The notes beneath the pieces were generated by a model. It saw only the letters and a list, made by a program, of their open reading frames with translations, was not told the origin of the DNA and searched no databases. Shown here in pieces: positions 34,835 through 43,849 of a stretch of DNA of 64,000 nucleotides; the stretch's first letter is position 1; every line of letters begins with the position of its first letter. This DNA is from Fidelibacterota bacterium. GTDB taxonomy: Bacteria; Fidelibacterota; Marinisomatia; Marinisomatales; SCKK01. The stretch lies in the NCBI GenBank assembly GCA_004124475.1, contig SCKK01000002.1, positions 1-64,000 of the forward strand, in the 5' to 3' direction. Position numbers and translations under genes: made by a program.

Positions 34835-36013
34835 CTATGTTCTAATAAGGTCATCAATAAGTTGAACCCAAATTGAACTCCCTACCAACAGCGCCTCCTC
34901 ATTAATATCAAAATGCGAGCAGTGGTGGGGAATTTCTGATGGATCTACGCCTTCAGGAGAGGATCCAACAAAGAAAAAACAGCCGGGAACTTTTTCCAGG
35001 TAATACGACATATCCTCAGCACCCATGGACATGTATGGGAACTGAACCCCACTTCCCACTATCTTTTTAGCAGCGTTGGCTGCCTTGATAGTTTCCGGTT
35101 CAGAATTGATGGTGGGTGGGTAGCCATCTTCAAAAATACAAGAGATCTCAGCTCCAAATGACTTAGCTATCCCTATAATGATTTCATTCATTCGACGGAT
35201 AATCATCTGCCGATTGGCGTCGGTATAGGCTCTGATGGTTCCTTTCAAAACAACCTTATCCGCAATCACGTTAAAATTGTGACCCCCTTCTATCATACCC
35301 ACAGTAACAACCGTCGACTCGAGTGGATTTGTGTTTCGACTGACAACAGTTTGAAGTGCAGTAACAAGATGAGACGCAGCCACGATGGCATCTACAGTAT
35401 TCTGGGGAACGGCGCCATGTCCTCCCTTTCCTAAGATAGTAATCGTAAATATATCTGCCGCAGCCAGGATAGGTCCATCTTTGATTCCAACTGTCCCGAA
35501 TTCCTGATAATTCCAGAGGTGGATACCGTAAATTTCATCAACACTGGGATTATCCAGAACGCTGTCTGCAATCATATATTTAGCACCACCCCCTCCTTCT
35601 TCCGCAGGCTGGAATATGAACTTCACAGAACCCGAAAGGCGATCCCGAAATCCTATCAGGATACTTGCCGCACCCAAGAGCATAGCCATATGACCATCAT
35701 GTCCGCAAGCATGCATCACCTTGTCATTTACTGATTTAAATGGTAGGCTACCTGTTTCTTGAATGGGTAATCCATCCATGTCAGCACGAAGACCAATACA
35801 AGGTCCTGACTGTGACCCCTCTAATAAACCCACTACACCTGTTTTACCGATGTTTATTGAAACCTTTAACCCACACTCCTGTAATTCCCCTGCAACAAAT
35901 TCCGCAGTCTTAAATTCTCGAAATGCAAGTTCCGGATGTTTGTGGAGATACCGCCTGAATTCTATGATTTTATCCCGGATTGCTTTTACTTCCGACCGAA
36001 TTTTAATGTTCAT
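34835..36013 (-). CDS. M20-family amidohydrolase/aminoacylase
   Basis: A 392-residue metallohydrolase of the M20D type (hippurate hydrolase, N-acyl amino acid or IAA-amino acid amidohydrolases): 'FRRYLHKHPELAFREFKTAEF', 'LRADMDGLPI', the zinc-binding 'HACGHDGHMAMLLGAA', 'FIFQPAEEGGGGAKYMI', the dimerisation-domain 'GKGGHGAVPQ' and the C-terminal zinc ligand in 'PHHCSHFDINEEAL'. It hydrolyses N-acyl groups from amino acids or peptides. It precedes the purine nucleoside phosphorylase order on the minus strand with a 21-bp gap. Confidence 0.92.
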   Translation of the reverse strand: MNIKIRSEVKAIRDKIIEFRRYLHKHPELAFREFKTAEFVAGELQECGLKVSINIGKTGVVGLLEGSQSGPCIGLRADMDGLPIQETGSLPFKSVNDKVMHACGHDGHMAMLLGAASILIGFRDRLSGSVKFIFQPAEEGGGGAKYMIADSVLDNPSVDEIYGIHLWNYQEFGTVGIKDGPILAAADIFTITILGKGGHGAVPQNTVDAIVAASHLVTALQTVVSRNTNPLESTVVTVGMIEGGHNFNVIADKVVLKGTIRAYTDANRQMIIRRMNEIIIGIAKSFGAEISCIFEDGYPPTINSEPETIKAANAAKKIVGSGVQFPYMSMGAEDMSYYLEKVPGCFFFVGSSPEGVDPSEIPHHCSHFDINEEALLVGSSIWVQLIDDLIRT

Positions 36014-36034
36014 TCAGTAACCCTCATGATTAGC

Positions 36035-36853
36035 TTACTCTTTTCCTATTGCCGTAATAATTTCTTTAACCAATCGTGTGAAATCTTTTCCCACTTCAGC
36101 TGTGGTTTCCATCACTTCCTCATGGGTTAACGGCTTATCTGTAATGCCAGCCGCATAATTGGTCAAACATGATATTCCCAAAACGCGCAGCCCTAATTCA
36201 CCTGCCGCTTGAATTTCCGGCACAGTTGACATGCCAACAGCATCACCTCCGAACTCCCGAATCATTCGAATCTCTGCAGGAGTTTCGAAGGACGGTCCAA
36301 GTGTCCAGACGTAGACACCCTCGGTTAATTTTACATTTAGCCTTTTTGCCGTATCTAATGCCAGTTTTAAAAGTTCGGTGTCATGATATTTTTCATTCCG
36401 AAAGATCTCCGGTTGAAGGGGTCCATCGCGGAATGTACAGTCCATGTGTCCTGATATCGCCATCAATGTTCCTGGCGGGGATGACCTTCTTACTGAGCCA
36501 GCAGCATTAGTAATAATCAGATTTCTAATACCGAGCGCATGGAACAGCCTAATGGAAAGGGTCAGTGTTTCAATATTGTGACCCTCATAATAATGAAATC
36601 GCCCGCTGGCAAAAAGAACAGGTACATTTCCAATTTCCCCCGAAATAAATTCTCCTGTATGACCTTTTACTGTTGGCTGAGGATAACCCGGGATTTCTTT
36701 ATAGGTTATCGTCACAGCTTCTTCAACATCCTTTGTAATCAGGCTCAGACCTGACCCCAGGATTACAGCTATTTCCGGGGGCGTTACAATTTTCCCCCGC
36801 ACAAAGTCAACTACTTCCTTGACGTCGGTTAATGTGAGGAACGAATTCATCAT
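36035..36853 (-). CDS. Purine nucleoside phosphorylase, trimeric PNP type
   Basis: A 272-residue enzyme phosphorolysing inosine/guanosine: phosphate loop 'ILGSGLSLI', 'GHTGEFISG', 'FASGRFHYYEGH', 'NAAGSV', 'YVWTLGPSFETPAEIRMIREFGGDAVGMSTVPE' region including the base-binding Glu and Met, and 'TNYAAGI'. This is the mammalian/Bacillus PunA-like class. Its stop lies 21 bp before the M20 gene, so the two are probably co-transcribed. Confidence 0.93.
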   Translation of the reverse strand: MMNSFLTLTDVKEVVDFVRGKIVTPPEIAVILGSGLSLITKDVEEAVTITYKEIPGYPQPTVKGHTGEFISGEIGNVPVLFASGRFHYYEGHNIETLTLSIRLFHALGIRNLIITNAAGSVRRSSPPGTLMAISGHMDCTFRDGPLQPEIFRNEKYHDTELLKLALDTAKRLNVKLTEGVYVWTLGPSFETPAEIRMIREFGGDAVGMSTVPEIQAAGELGLRVLGISCLTNYAAGITDKPLTHEEVMETTAEVGKDFTRLVKEIITAIGKE

Positions 36854-36988
36854 AGGTGCGTTTTGCTTGATATCAAGTTATCGTTTGTGCTGAGAGATTT
36901 CAAGAGAATTCCTTTGATTTGGGAAAGGTCTCTGCGTAAATTTTTCGTTTGGAACTCTTCAATTTAACAGCAAATAGAAAGAGAAAAC

Positions 36989-37975
36989 ATGAACCAGAAT
37001 AATGACATACAACTTGTAGAACAATTACACGACACTCGAGATAGAATATTTTCTGAACTGGGAAAAATTATTATTGGTCAGAAAGAAATACTCGAGCATA
37101 TCCTAATTACCCTTTTATGCCGAGGACATGCCCTCATCATCGGGGTGCCAGGATTGGCAAAAACATTGGTTATCAAATCTTTTGCAGAAATATTAGATCT
37201 GAAATTCAGTCGGATTCAGTTCACTCCAGACCTCATGCCCAGTGACATAACAGGAACCGAAATTATTGAGGAGGACCACACAACCGGAAAGCGAAGTTTT
37301 AAATTCGTGAAAGGGCCTATCTTTGGTAATATTATTCTCGCTGATGAGATCAACCGCACACCACCCAAAACACAGGCAGCCCTCCTTGAAGCGATGCAGG
37401 AATATAATGTCACCGCTGCTGGGAATTCCTATAAATTGGAAGAACCATTTTTAGTCCTTGCCACCCAAAATCCAATCGAACAAGAAGGTACCTATCCTCT
37501 TCCGGAGGCACAGCTTGATCGTTTCATGTTTAGTATTAACATTACTTATCCATCTAAGGAGGAAGAAATTGAAATTGTAAAATCAACGACCAGCGGACAT
37601 GAAGCTCATCTCGACACAATTATTTCCAGAGAAACTATACAGAATTTCCAGATGTTGATAAGGCATGTCCCTGTAGCTGATAATGTGGTAGAGTTTGCTG
37701 TTAATCTTGTGGCAAGTACCCGGCCTTCTAATGACGGAATTCCATTTATTAATGACTGGCTGGAGTGGGGTGCAGGACCCCGAGCCTCTCAATATCTTAT
37801 CCTTGGAGCCAAAGCAAAAGCGGTGCTGGAGGCTAGACCCACTCCTGATATTTCCGATGTTATTACCATGGTAAAACCTGTATTGCGACATCGCATCATT
37901 ACCAATTTCAATGCCGAAGCCGATGGCGTAAAAACGGATGATGTGCTGGAGAGATTGATTAAGGATCTACGTTAG
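36989..37975 (+). CDS. MoxR-family AAA+ ATPase
   Basis: A 328-residue MoxR ATPase: Walker A 'IIGVPGLAKTLVIKS', the preceding 'KIIIGQKEILEHILI', 'QFTPDLMPSDITGTEI', Walker B 'IILADEINRTPPKTQAALLEAMQE' region and sensor 'ATQNPIEQEGTYPLPEAQLDRF'. MoxR proteins act as chaperones with a DUF58 partner. The partner here is at 38490, on the same strand but separated by an inserted four-helix-bundle gene. The last codons run into a 7-bp repeat array. Confidence 0.94.
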   Translation: MNQNNDIQLVEQLHDTRDRIFSELGKIIIGQKEILEHILITLLCRGHALIIGVPGLAKTLVIKSFAEILDLKFSRIQFTPDLMPSDITGTEIIEEDHTTGKRSFKFVKGPIFGNIILADEINRTPPKTQAALLEAMQEYNVTAAGNSYKLEEPFLVLATQNPIEQEGTYPLPEAQLDRFMFSINITYPSKEEEIEIVKSTTSGHEAHLDTIISRETIQNFQMLIRHVPVADNVVEFAVNLVASTRPSNDGIPFINDWLEWGAGPRASQYLILGAKAKAVLEARPTPDISDVITMVKPVLRHRIITNFNAEADGVKTDDVLERLIKDLR

Positions 37976-38003
37976 ACGTTATACGTTGTACGTTAGAAGT
38001 TAA
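37969..38003 (+). repeat. Five 7-bp direct repeats ACGTTRK
   Basis: ACGTTAG, ACGTTAT, ACGTTGT, ACGTTAG, AAGTTAA follow without gaps. The array begins inside the last codons of moxR and ends 3 nt before the ATG of the four-helix-bundle gene. The inverse heptads recur after that gene. Confidence 0.8.
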
Positions 38004-38006
38004 AAA

Positions 38007-38366
38007 ATGGCTTCATTTAAAGAGTTAGAAGTTTTTCAGTTATCGGTGCAGTATGTGAAATCTATCTATCAAACAACTAATTCGTTTCCAAAAGAAGAAC
38101 GTTACGGTTTGACAAGCCAATTGAGAGACGCCGCTGTAACCATTTCCTCATGTATTGCTGAAGGTTCAGGGCGGCGAACTGCTGCTGATCGGAAGCACTA
38201 TATCGACATTGCTATTAGTTCACTATTCGAAACACACTCCCAATTAATCATTGCAAGTGAATTGTCCTATATCAACAAAGCCAAACTGGCACAAGCCGAA
38301 GAATTCATAGAGAAACTCAAAGCTAAACTTATTGCCTATCATAAATCGATTAAAGATCGACCTTAA
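38007..38366 (+). CDS. Four-helix-bundle protein (S23/bAvd-like family)
   Basis: A 119-residue helical protein: 'FKELEVFQLSVQYVKSIYQ', 'FPKEERYGLTSQLRDAAVTISSCIAEGSGR' and 'DIAISSLFETHSQLIIASEL' are hallmarks of the four-helix-bundle family. That family includes the 23S rRNA intervening-sequence protein and the Avd accessory factor of diversity-generating retroelements. No reverse transcriptase or template repeat is near, so it is a stand-alone member. It is wedged between moxR and its usual DUF58 partner and bracketed by inverted heptad repeats, which suggests a mobile passenger. Confidence 0.9.
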   Translation: MASFKELEVFQLSVQYVKSIYQTTNSFPKEERYGLTSQLRDAAVTISSCIAEGSGRRTAADRKHYIDIAISSLFETHSQLIIASELSYINKAKLAQAEEFIEKLKAKLIAYHKSIKDRP

Positions 38367-38451
38367 TGTTCGCTATACCTTGGAAATTACACACTACTTG
38401 TGGGTCTTCGGACACCTTTGAAAAACAATCAATATGAACTTTCAGGGAAAT

Positions 38452-38489
38452 AACGTGAAACGTCTAACGTACAACGTCCAACATTTAAC
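38452..38489 (-). repeat. Inverse 7-bp repeat array after the four-helix-bundle gene
   Basis: Reading aacgtga, aacgtct, aacgtac, aacgtcc, aacattt, aac on the + strand, the complement gives the same ACGTTNN heptad as 37969-38003. The array runs directly up to the DUF58 start codon, so it forms that gene's leader. Confidence 0.8.
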
Positions 38490-39389
38490 ATGACGATAAT
38501 TGATAAACGAAAATACCTCCAACCCGAGATGGTGGCAAAGTTGAACAACATGTCTCTTATAGCACGGTTAGTGGTAGAAGGATATATCGTTGGATTGCAT
38601 AAAAGTCCTTACCACGGTTTCAGCGTTGAATTTGCAGAACATCGTGCATACGGAATTGGGGATGAAATCCGACACATTGACTGGAAGCTCTATGGCAAGA
38701 CTGACCGCTTCTACATTAAACAATTTGAAGAAGAAACAAACCTACGGTCATATTTGCTCTTGGATACCAGCAAATCCATGACCTTCAAGAGCGGTCCTGT
38801 TTCAAAACTACAGTATGGCACTTATCTCGCTGCAGCTCTTACTTATCTGATGCTCAATCAACAAGATGGAGTTTCGCTCACATTGTTTGATGAACATACA
38901 AGGGGTTTTGTCCCGCCACGTTCTACCAAAAGCCATCTCAACACAGTTCTTGCCCTGTTGGAAAACATAACAACAGGTCCCGATACAAAGATTGCACCTG
39001 CTCTTCACCAACTGGCAGAAAAAATTTGGAAGCGGGGACTTATTATTCTGATCTCGGATCTTTTAGATGATCCGGACGATGTGTTGACCGGTCTCAAACA
39101 CTTTCGACATAAAAAACATGAAGTGATTGTCTTTCATCTCCTCGATCGCCAGGAGTTGGATTTCAACTATTCCGTTAGAACCCGATTCCGGGACCTTGAA
39201 TCAGGTAAAGAAATCACCACCGAACCGTGGCAGATTAAAACAGCCTACCGAAAAATTGTGAAAGAGTTTCAGAATACATATAAAATCAAATGCCGTTCGA
39301 AAAACATAGACTATGTCCCCATCTATACTGACGAGAACCTCGATTTAGCTCTTAACGGCTATTTAATGAAGAGAAAAACGATTGGGTAA
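38490..39389 (+). CDS. DUF58 domain protein (MoxR partner)
   Basis: A 299-residue soluble protein with the DUF58 motif 'FAEHRAYGIGDEIRHIDWKLYGKTDRFYIKQFEEE' region, followed by a von Willebrand A-like domain ('SYLLLDTSKSMTFKSGPVSKL', with a MIDAS-like DxSxS). It usually works with MoxR in membrane-complex or envelope assembly. Here the moxR gene is 515 bp upstream because of the inserted four-helix-bundle unit, whose repeat array replaces its normal leader. Further genes usual for such operons (BatA/B) are not next to it. Confidence 0.9.
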   Translation: MTIIDKRKYLQPEMVAKLNNMSLIARLVVEGYIVGLHKSPYHGFSVEFAEHRAYGIGDEIRHIDWKLYGKTDRFYIKQFEEETNLRSYLLLDTSKSMTFKSGPVSKLQYGTYLAAALTYLMLNQQDGVSLTLFDEHTRGFVPPRSTKSHLNTVLALLENITTGPDTKIAPALHQLAEKIWKRGLIILISDLLDDPDDVLTGLKHFRHKKHEVIVFHLLDRQELDFNYSVRTRFRDLESGKEITTEPWQIKTAYRKIVKEFQNTYKIKCRSKNIDYVPIYTDENLDLALNGYLMKRKTIG

Positions 39390-39394
39390 AATTT

Positions 39395-40462
39395 CTATTC
39401 CAATGCTTTTGCCCGGTTAAGCAGCTCAGATCCTTCTTCCACACGACCCTGTCTATAGATGACTCTTGCCAATGCCCTTATCAATGTGGCGTTTTCAGCC
39501 TCAATTCTTAACGCTTTGTTGTAATAATACTCAGCGTCTTCCCACTGCTCCAGCCTTTCATAGGCTTCTCCCACACCCATAATGGCTTCAAAATCATCCG
39601 GATTAAGTTGCAGAACCTTCCTGAATTTTTCTTCTGCAAAATCGTAATCTTCTATCTGGAGATAAAGGACACCTAAATTAAAATTAAGATCTACATTATC
39701 AGGGTCATTCCGGATAGCTTTTTTATAGGCAAAAATAGCCCCTTCCTTATCTCCTTTTTCGTAATACGCATCAGCTAACAACCGGATAGCACTGCTGTTT
39801 CTTCTATCGGTTCTGATCGCTTTTTCTAAATATTCGATAGCTTTATCTACATCACCATTATCAAGCGAAACTTTCCCGGCTGTTATTAGTAATGAGGCAT
39901 CTTCCGGATTTTTTCTAAGAGCCTGGTTCAATGTCAACGCTATCTGTTCCGAGTCTTTTAACTGTACGTAACAAAACAACAAATTCCTGTAGGTTTTTGG
40001 CTCCTCACTATAAATCTGTATAGCAGTATTAAAAGCGTCGATTGCTTTCCCCAGACTTTCGTTTTTCTGTGAGCCCTCACTTTGCAAGGCTACATTATAG
40101 GAATCAGCGCCTTTGTTATAATATTCGCTCCAATACTTCGCTCGTTCACTTTTAACAGCAGAATGAATGGGCTCTCCAGTACGTAATTTTTTGTCTTGAT
40201 CCAAAGAAATTGCTTTATCGAACATGCTATTCATTTTGTCCCATTCTGCCTGCCGTGCATAGATTTCCTTACCCAAAAGAAAATAAATTTCTGCATTCTC
40301 CGGCTCTGCTTCTATTGCAGCCAAAAGCATTTCCTCAGCCTTACTCCAATTCTCCTCGCGAATATAAAGTCTTGCAGACTCAAGCTGTTCACTGGCACAA
40401 CCCCAAAACATTACAGTTACACCAATCACAACAAATGATTGTATCAGTTTTTTACTAAACAT
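39395..40462 (-). CDS. TPR-repeat lipoprotein
   Basis: A 355-residue exported protein: signal peptide with lipobox 'VMFWGCAS' (lipidated Cys at 22), then about eight TPR units, for example 'REENWSKAEEMLLAAIEAEPENAEIYFLLGKEI' through 'YERLEQWEDAEYYYNKALRIEAENATL'. It presumably anchors to the outer or inner membrane and scaffolds an envelope complex. The gene converges tail-to-tail with DUF58 with only 5 bp between. Confidence 0.88.
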   Translation of the reverse strand: MFSKKLIQSFVVIGVTVMFWGCASEQLESARLYIREENWSKAEEMLLAAIEAEPENAEIYFLLGKEIYARQAEWDKMNSMFDKAISLDQDKKLRTGEPIHSAVKSERAKYWSEYYNKGADSYNVALQSEGSQKNESLGKAIDAFNTAIQIYSEEPKTYRNLLFCYVQLKDSEQIALTLNQALRKNPEDASLLITAGKVSLDNGDVDKAIEYLEKAIRTDRRNSSAIRLLADAYYEKGDKEGAIFAYKKAIRNDPDNVDLNFNLGVLYLQIEDYDFAEEKFRKVLQLNPDDFEAIMGVGEAYERLEQWEDAEYYYNKALRIEAENATLIRALARVIYRQGRVEEGSELLNRAKALE

Positions 40463-40529
40463 GGTTTACTCCTTCAATAAAAATATCTTAGTCAAATTTC
40501 GCCGAATTTACCAAACCCCTCCAGGTTTT

Positions 40530-41426
40530 TCAAGGCAATTTAGACATATTCCAGACTGTATTTTTCCTTTTTTTTATATCGGTCAACGTTAATTCACGCA
40601 TGGCTTCCGTTCCAAATCCTTCAATACAGAAAGATGCCGTTGCAGTTCCCCATAACATACTTTCTACCATGGATAAACCCATAGATAACGCCCCCAGAAA
40701 CCCCCCAGCGAAAGAATCACCTGCTCCTGTAGGATCTATTACTCTTTTGACAGGATAAACATCCACATTAACCAAATTCCCTTTATCAATGAGAGCAGAG
40801 CCATGTGAGCCCATTTTTACAACAACTGCTGCAGGTCCAACCTCCAGAATTTTCCTCCCTGCTTCAAAGGGGTCAGACATACCCATCAAAAGGGATACCT
40901 CACTATCATTAATAAGCAATATATCAATCTCTGAAAGAACTTTCATGAGATCATCCTTAAAATTGTCAATCCACAGATTCATGGTGTCACAGACGATCAA
41001 CTTTGGGGAGATTATCTGTTGTAGTATTCTGGATTGAAGCGAAGGCTGAATGTTCCCGAGATACACATAGGAACACGTTTTATTTATTATACTCAGTTCA
41101 GGATCAAAATTCTCGAACACACCTAATTCCGTATAAAGCGTTTCCCTTGTATTCCAATCGCATTGATATTTCCCTCCCCACCTGAATGTCTTACCCCCTG
41201 TAACTTGAATCCCGTCATGATTTGCTGAATATTCGGCGAACAGCTTCATCCCTTCTTCCGGGAAATCTCTTCCAACTATACCTACCGGATGAACAGGTGC
41301 CAATGAACCGGCTGCCAGAGTGAAATAGGTCAACGACCCACCTAATGTCTCCCCTTTTTGCCCGCTTGGCAACTCAAGGTAATCCAAGGCTATGGATCCG
41401 ATTGCAAGTATGGAGTTTGATGACAT
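40530..41426 (-). CDS. PfkB-family carbohydrate/nucleoside kinase
   Basis: A 298-residue ribokinase-fold kinase: 'ILAIGSIALDYLELP', 'LGGSLTYFTLAAGSLA', 'VGIVGRDFPEEG', 'CDTMNLWI', 'LLINDSEVSLLMG' and the ATP/catalytic 'DPTGAGDSFAGGFLGAL' with catalytic Asp. PfkB enzymes phosphorylate sugars or nucleosides; the acceptor is not identifiable here. Placed divergently from the metallophosphatase. Confidence 0.9.
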   Translation of the reverse strand: MSSNSILAIGSIALDYLELPSGQKGETLGGSLTYFTLAAGSLAPVHPVGIVGRDFPEEGMKLFAEYSANHDGIQVTGGKTFRWGGKYQCDWNTRETLYTELGVFENFDPELSIINKTCSYVYLGNIQPSLQSRILQQIISPKLIVCDTMNLWIDNFKDDLMKVLSEIDILLINDSEVSLLMGMSDPFEAGRKILEVGPAAVVVKMGSHGSALIDKGNLVNVDVYPVKRVIDPTGAGDSFAGGFLGALSMGLSMVESMLWGTATASFCIEGFGTEAMRELTLTDIKKRKNTVWNMSKLP

Positions 41427-41561
41427 TAAACGAGGTAAAATTAACTTTGACTTGTTCCTTGTTGCAAGTTGAATTGACTAAAATCACACCAAAAAAAGAT
41501 TATTTGACCTTGTAAAATTTGATTGTTATATTTTTGCATTATAAAAAGTATAATTGACGGT

Positions 41562-42341
41562 ATGGCAAACAAAACATTCGCAATCTTAACAGATATACAT
41601 GGAAATCTCTCTGCTCTGAAAGTTGCTCTTTCCCAAATCGAAAAACACAAAGATGTCGATCAAATTATTTGCTTGGGGGATAATTTCGCTCTTGGGCCTG
41701 CTCCAAAAGAAGTTTTACACCTCCTCAAAGGCTTAGATAACTGTGTGTTCTTAAAAGGAAATCACGACCGTTATATCATTGAAAAGATTTGGGAACACGA
41801 AACTCCCACTATTGAAGGGATGAGTCCGGATGACCCCGTAAATCAGGGAATTGTGCAACATGAGCAATGGACATACGACCAGCTTGGGGAAGAAGGAATT
41901 AATTTCATTAGACAAATGCGAATTTCCCACCGGGTAAAAGTAGACTCAACATTGGTGGAATTTTGCCACGCCTGGTATGAGCGTGACGATCAACCCCCCT
42001 CACTAGAGGAGGCACTCACCTGGCGGAACCATGTTAAGGTTCGGTATCCTGATATTAAACTTTTTATTTTTGTACATGGTCATGTTCACCTCTACCGGAA
42101 AGAGGGAAACGGTAATCTGGAAATTCTCTGCCAGGGCAGCACGGGCTTGCCCTTTGATAAAAATCGGAATGGAGCTATCGGTTACCTCACCGTTGGTAAC
42201 GAGTACCGATGGGAAGTGGAACGATTCGATTATGACTCAGATGCAACGATCAATCTCCTGGAAAAACTTAAACCTCCCTTTTATCGTAATCTGCAGAATA
42301 CGATCAAATACGCCGAGATCCGAAACGAGTTTTTCGATTAG
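41562..42341 (+). CDS. Calcineurin-like metallophosphoesterase
   Basis: About 259 residues from the ATG at 41562 ('MANKTFAILTDIHGNLSALK'); a longer frame from 41523 adds 13 non-conserved residues. Metal ligands are 'DIHGN', 'CLGDNFALGP', 'LKGNHDRY' and the C-terminal 'FVHGHVHLY'. It resembles the YfcE/ApaH-type single-domain phosphodiesterases; the natural substrate is unknown. Monocistronic. Confidence 0.88.
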   Translation: MANKTFAILTDIHGNLSALKVALSQIEKHKDVDQIICLGDNFALGPAPKEVLHLLKGLDNCVFLKGNHDRYIIEKIWEHETPTIEGMSPDDPVNQGIVQHEQWTYDQLGEEGINFIRQMRISHRVKVDSTLVEFCHAWYERDDQPPSLEEALTWRNHVKVRYPDIKLFIFVHGHVHLYRKEGNGNLEILCQGSTGLPFDKNRNGAIGYLTVGNEYRWEVERFDYDSDATINLLEKLKPPFYRNLQNTIKYAEIRNEFFD

Positions 42342-42456
42342 TTTATCTTCCTCGTTCATCGAGCGGCTCCATCCTAAATTGGTTTTTGATAGCAGGAATA
42401 CATTCTCTTTTTAAGGAACTATTTATAGTATTAACCGGCTATTTAGATAAGTGACT

Positions 42457-43503
42457 ATGAAAAAACAGAGGTTATTGTTTCTAGTTTCCCTCTTTCTTCT
42501 GACTATCACCTTCATCACTTGCAATAAAAACCCAACTGATGACAAGGACTCACCGAAATGGGAAGCCCTTGGATATAGGGACAGGTTCGAATCTCGCCTG
42601 GTCATGGCAGACCCTTACTTGTACGTCTGCGGAGCTATCGACGGACTGTGGAGAAAGAATGTTCGCCAGGAAGATGCAGACTGGGAATATCTTGGCTTAG
42701 CCGACCCAGCGGGTTCATGGAGCAATGGGAACGGCGTCCGACATGTGGTGATACACCAGGAAAACCCTGACTGGTTGATGGTGACGTTTAACACCGGAGG
42801 AGCAGGGCAACACAAAATCTACCGATCACTGGACGGCGGGCAAAACTGGGCACGGGCGGACAGTGGGGTGTCAAGCCCAGGCAGCATTCAGTTATTTCTT
42901 CAATATCCGGACCGCATATTAGGCGGTGGATTATTGATTTACTCCAATCAGGATTTTGGAAACCATTGGGAAATAGTAGCTAATGGTCGTCAACAAGTTA
43001 ACATTTTCGCTAACCATCCGATAGCCAAGCATATTTGCTGGATGGGCGGCACGACGGCTTTTTCCAGGGGCTTTTTATTTAAATCGGCTAACTCGGGTAG
43101 AACATGGGAAGAAATTGACCTTCAGCAAGTTATCCCTTCGGTCAATGTCATTTACAACATTGCCTTTGATGCTACAAATTCCGACATGGTTTATGTTGGA
43201 ATGAGTAGTGGGATAATTAAAAGTAGTGATGGTGGTCAATCGTGGATAAACATTGCTGGTATTGATACCATCTATAGTGTGCTTGGTTTAGTGGCAGATC
43301 CTCGAAGTACGCAACATCTGTGGGCGGGAAGTGCTGTTCAAGGCAAAGCCTTTTGGGAAACATGGGATGCCGGTAATAGCTGGCAACCTATCGAGGTTCC
43401 CAACGACGATTCTCTAATCGTTTATGATATAGTCTGGGATGAGGTCGAGGAAGTACTGTATGTAGCCACGCCCAATGATATTTTCCAGTTCACGCCTGAG
43501 TGA
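42457..43503 (+). CDS. BNR/sortilin-like beta-propeller lipoprotein, copy 1
   Basis: A 348-residue exported protein with lipobox 'TFITC' and propeller blades showing Asp-box motifs 'SLDGGQNW', 'SANSGRTW' and 'SSDGGQSW'. Such propellers bind glycans or proteins on the cell surface; no enzyme motif is seen. ATG 42457 is used (GTG 42451 also open). Its signal peptide ('KKQRLLFLVSLFLL') differs from copies 2-4, while the mature part is close to copies 2-4 at the start and to copy 4 at the end. It is followed 30 bp later by subtilase head 1. Confidence 0.85.
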   Translation: MKKQRLLFLVSLFLLTITFITCNKNPTDDKDSPKWEALGYRDRFESRLVMADPYLYVCGAIDGLWRKNVRQEDADWEYLGLADPAGSWSNGNGVRHVVIHQENPDWLMVTFNTGGAGQHKIYRSLDGGQNWARADSGVSSPGSIQLFLQYPDRILGGGLLIYSNQDFGNHWEIVANGRQQVNIFANHPIAKHICWMGGTTAFSRGFLFKSANSGRTWEEIDLQQVIPSVNVIYNIAFDATNSDMVYVGMSSGIIKSSDGGQSWINIAGIDTIYSVLGLVADPRSTQHLWAGSAVQGKAFWETWDAGNSWQPIEVPNDDSLIVYDIVWDEVEEVLYVATPNDIFQFTPE

Positions 43504-43533
43504 TGAACTAAAATTTAATTAAAAGGAAATACT

Positions 43534-43782
43534 ATGAATAAACAAAATACTTTCAATCAATGCAAACCTTCCCACATAATGTGGCTTATTGTTTCTCTTC
43601 TTATGGCGTCAGGATTTAACCAAGTGCAGGCACAAACCTTTGAATTGCAGGGCCGGGAATATAAACAAATGTATGGGGTGTGGTACAACGTCGTCAGTGG
43701 CAGGCAGGGCGACCAAATTGTTCCTCAACGTCTCATCGTTCGACTACGTGATCGGCGCAATGTGAGGAGATTTGACCTTTAA
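43534..43782 (+). CDS. Truncated subtilase head 1 (signal peptide plus start of propeptide)
   Basis: 82 codons identical or nearly so to the first 80 of the full subtilase at 47701, with the same signal peptide ('NQCKPSHIMWLIVSLLMASG', cleavage after 'QAQ') and 'TFELQGREY'. It ends at a TAA exactly where heads 2 and 3 read on for about 8 residues to 'KKNL'. It would be a secreted ~45-residue peptide. Possibly just duplication debris, possibly a trans-acting propeptide. Confidence 0.6.
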   Translation: MNKQNTFNQCKPSHIMWLIVSLLMASGFNQVQAQTFELQGREYKQMYGVWYNVVSGRQGDQIVPQRLIVRLRDRRNVRRFDL

Positions 43783-43849
43783 AAATACAAGAAGAACCTG
43801 AAAATTATCGAAGGTTATTAATGATAATGATACTGTATTTGGACCCAAC

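Noticed and set aside
38007-38366. Four-helix-bundle gene as an Avd of a diversity-generating retroelement or as a 23S rRNA intervening sequence
   Set aside because: There is no reverse transcriptase, variable repeat or rRNA anywhere near; it is a stand-alone member of the broader family.
37969-38489. CRISPR array suggested by the short repeated heptads
   Set aside because: The units are 7 bp, contiguous and without spacers, and no cas genes are present.
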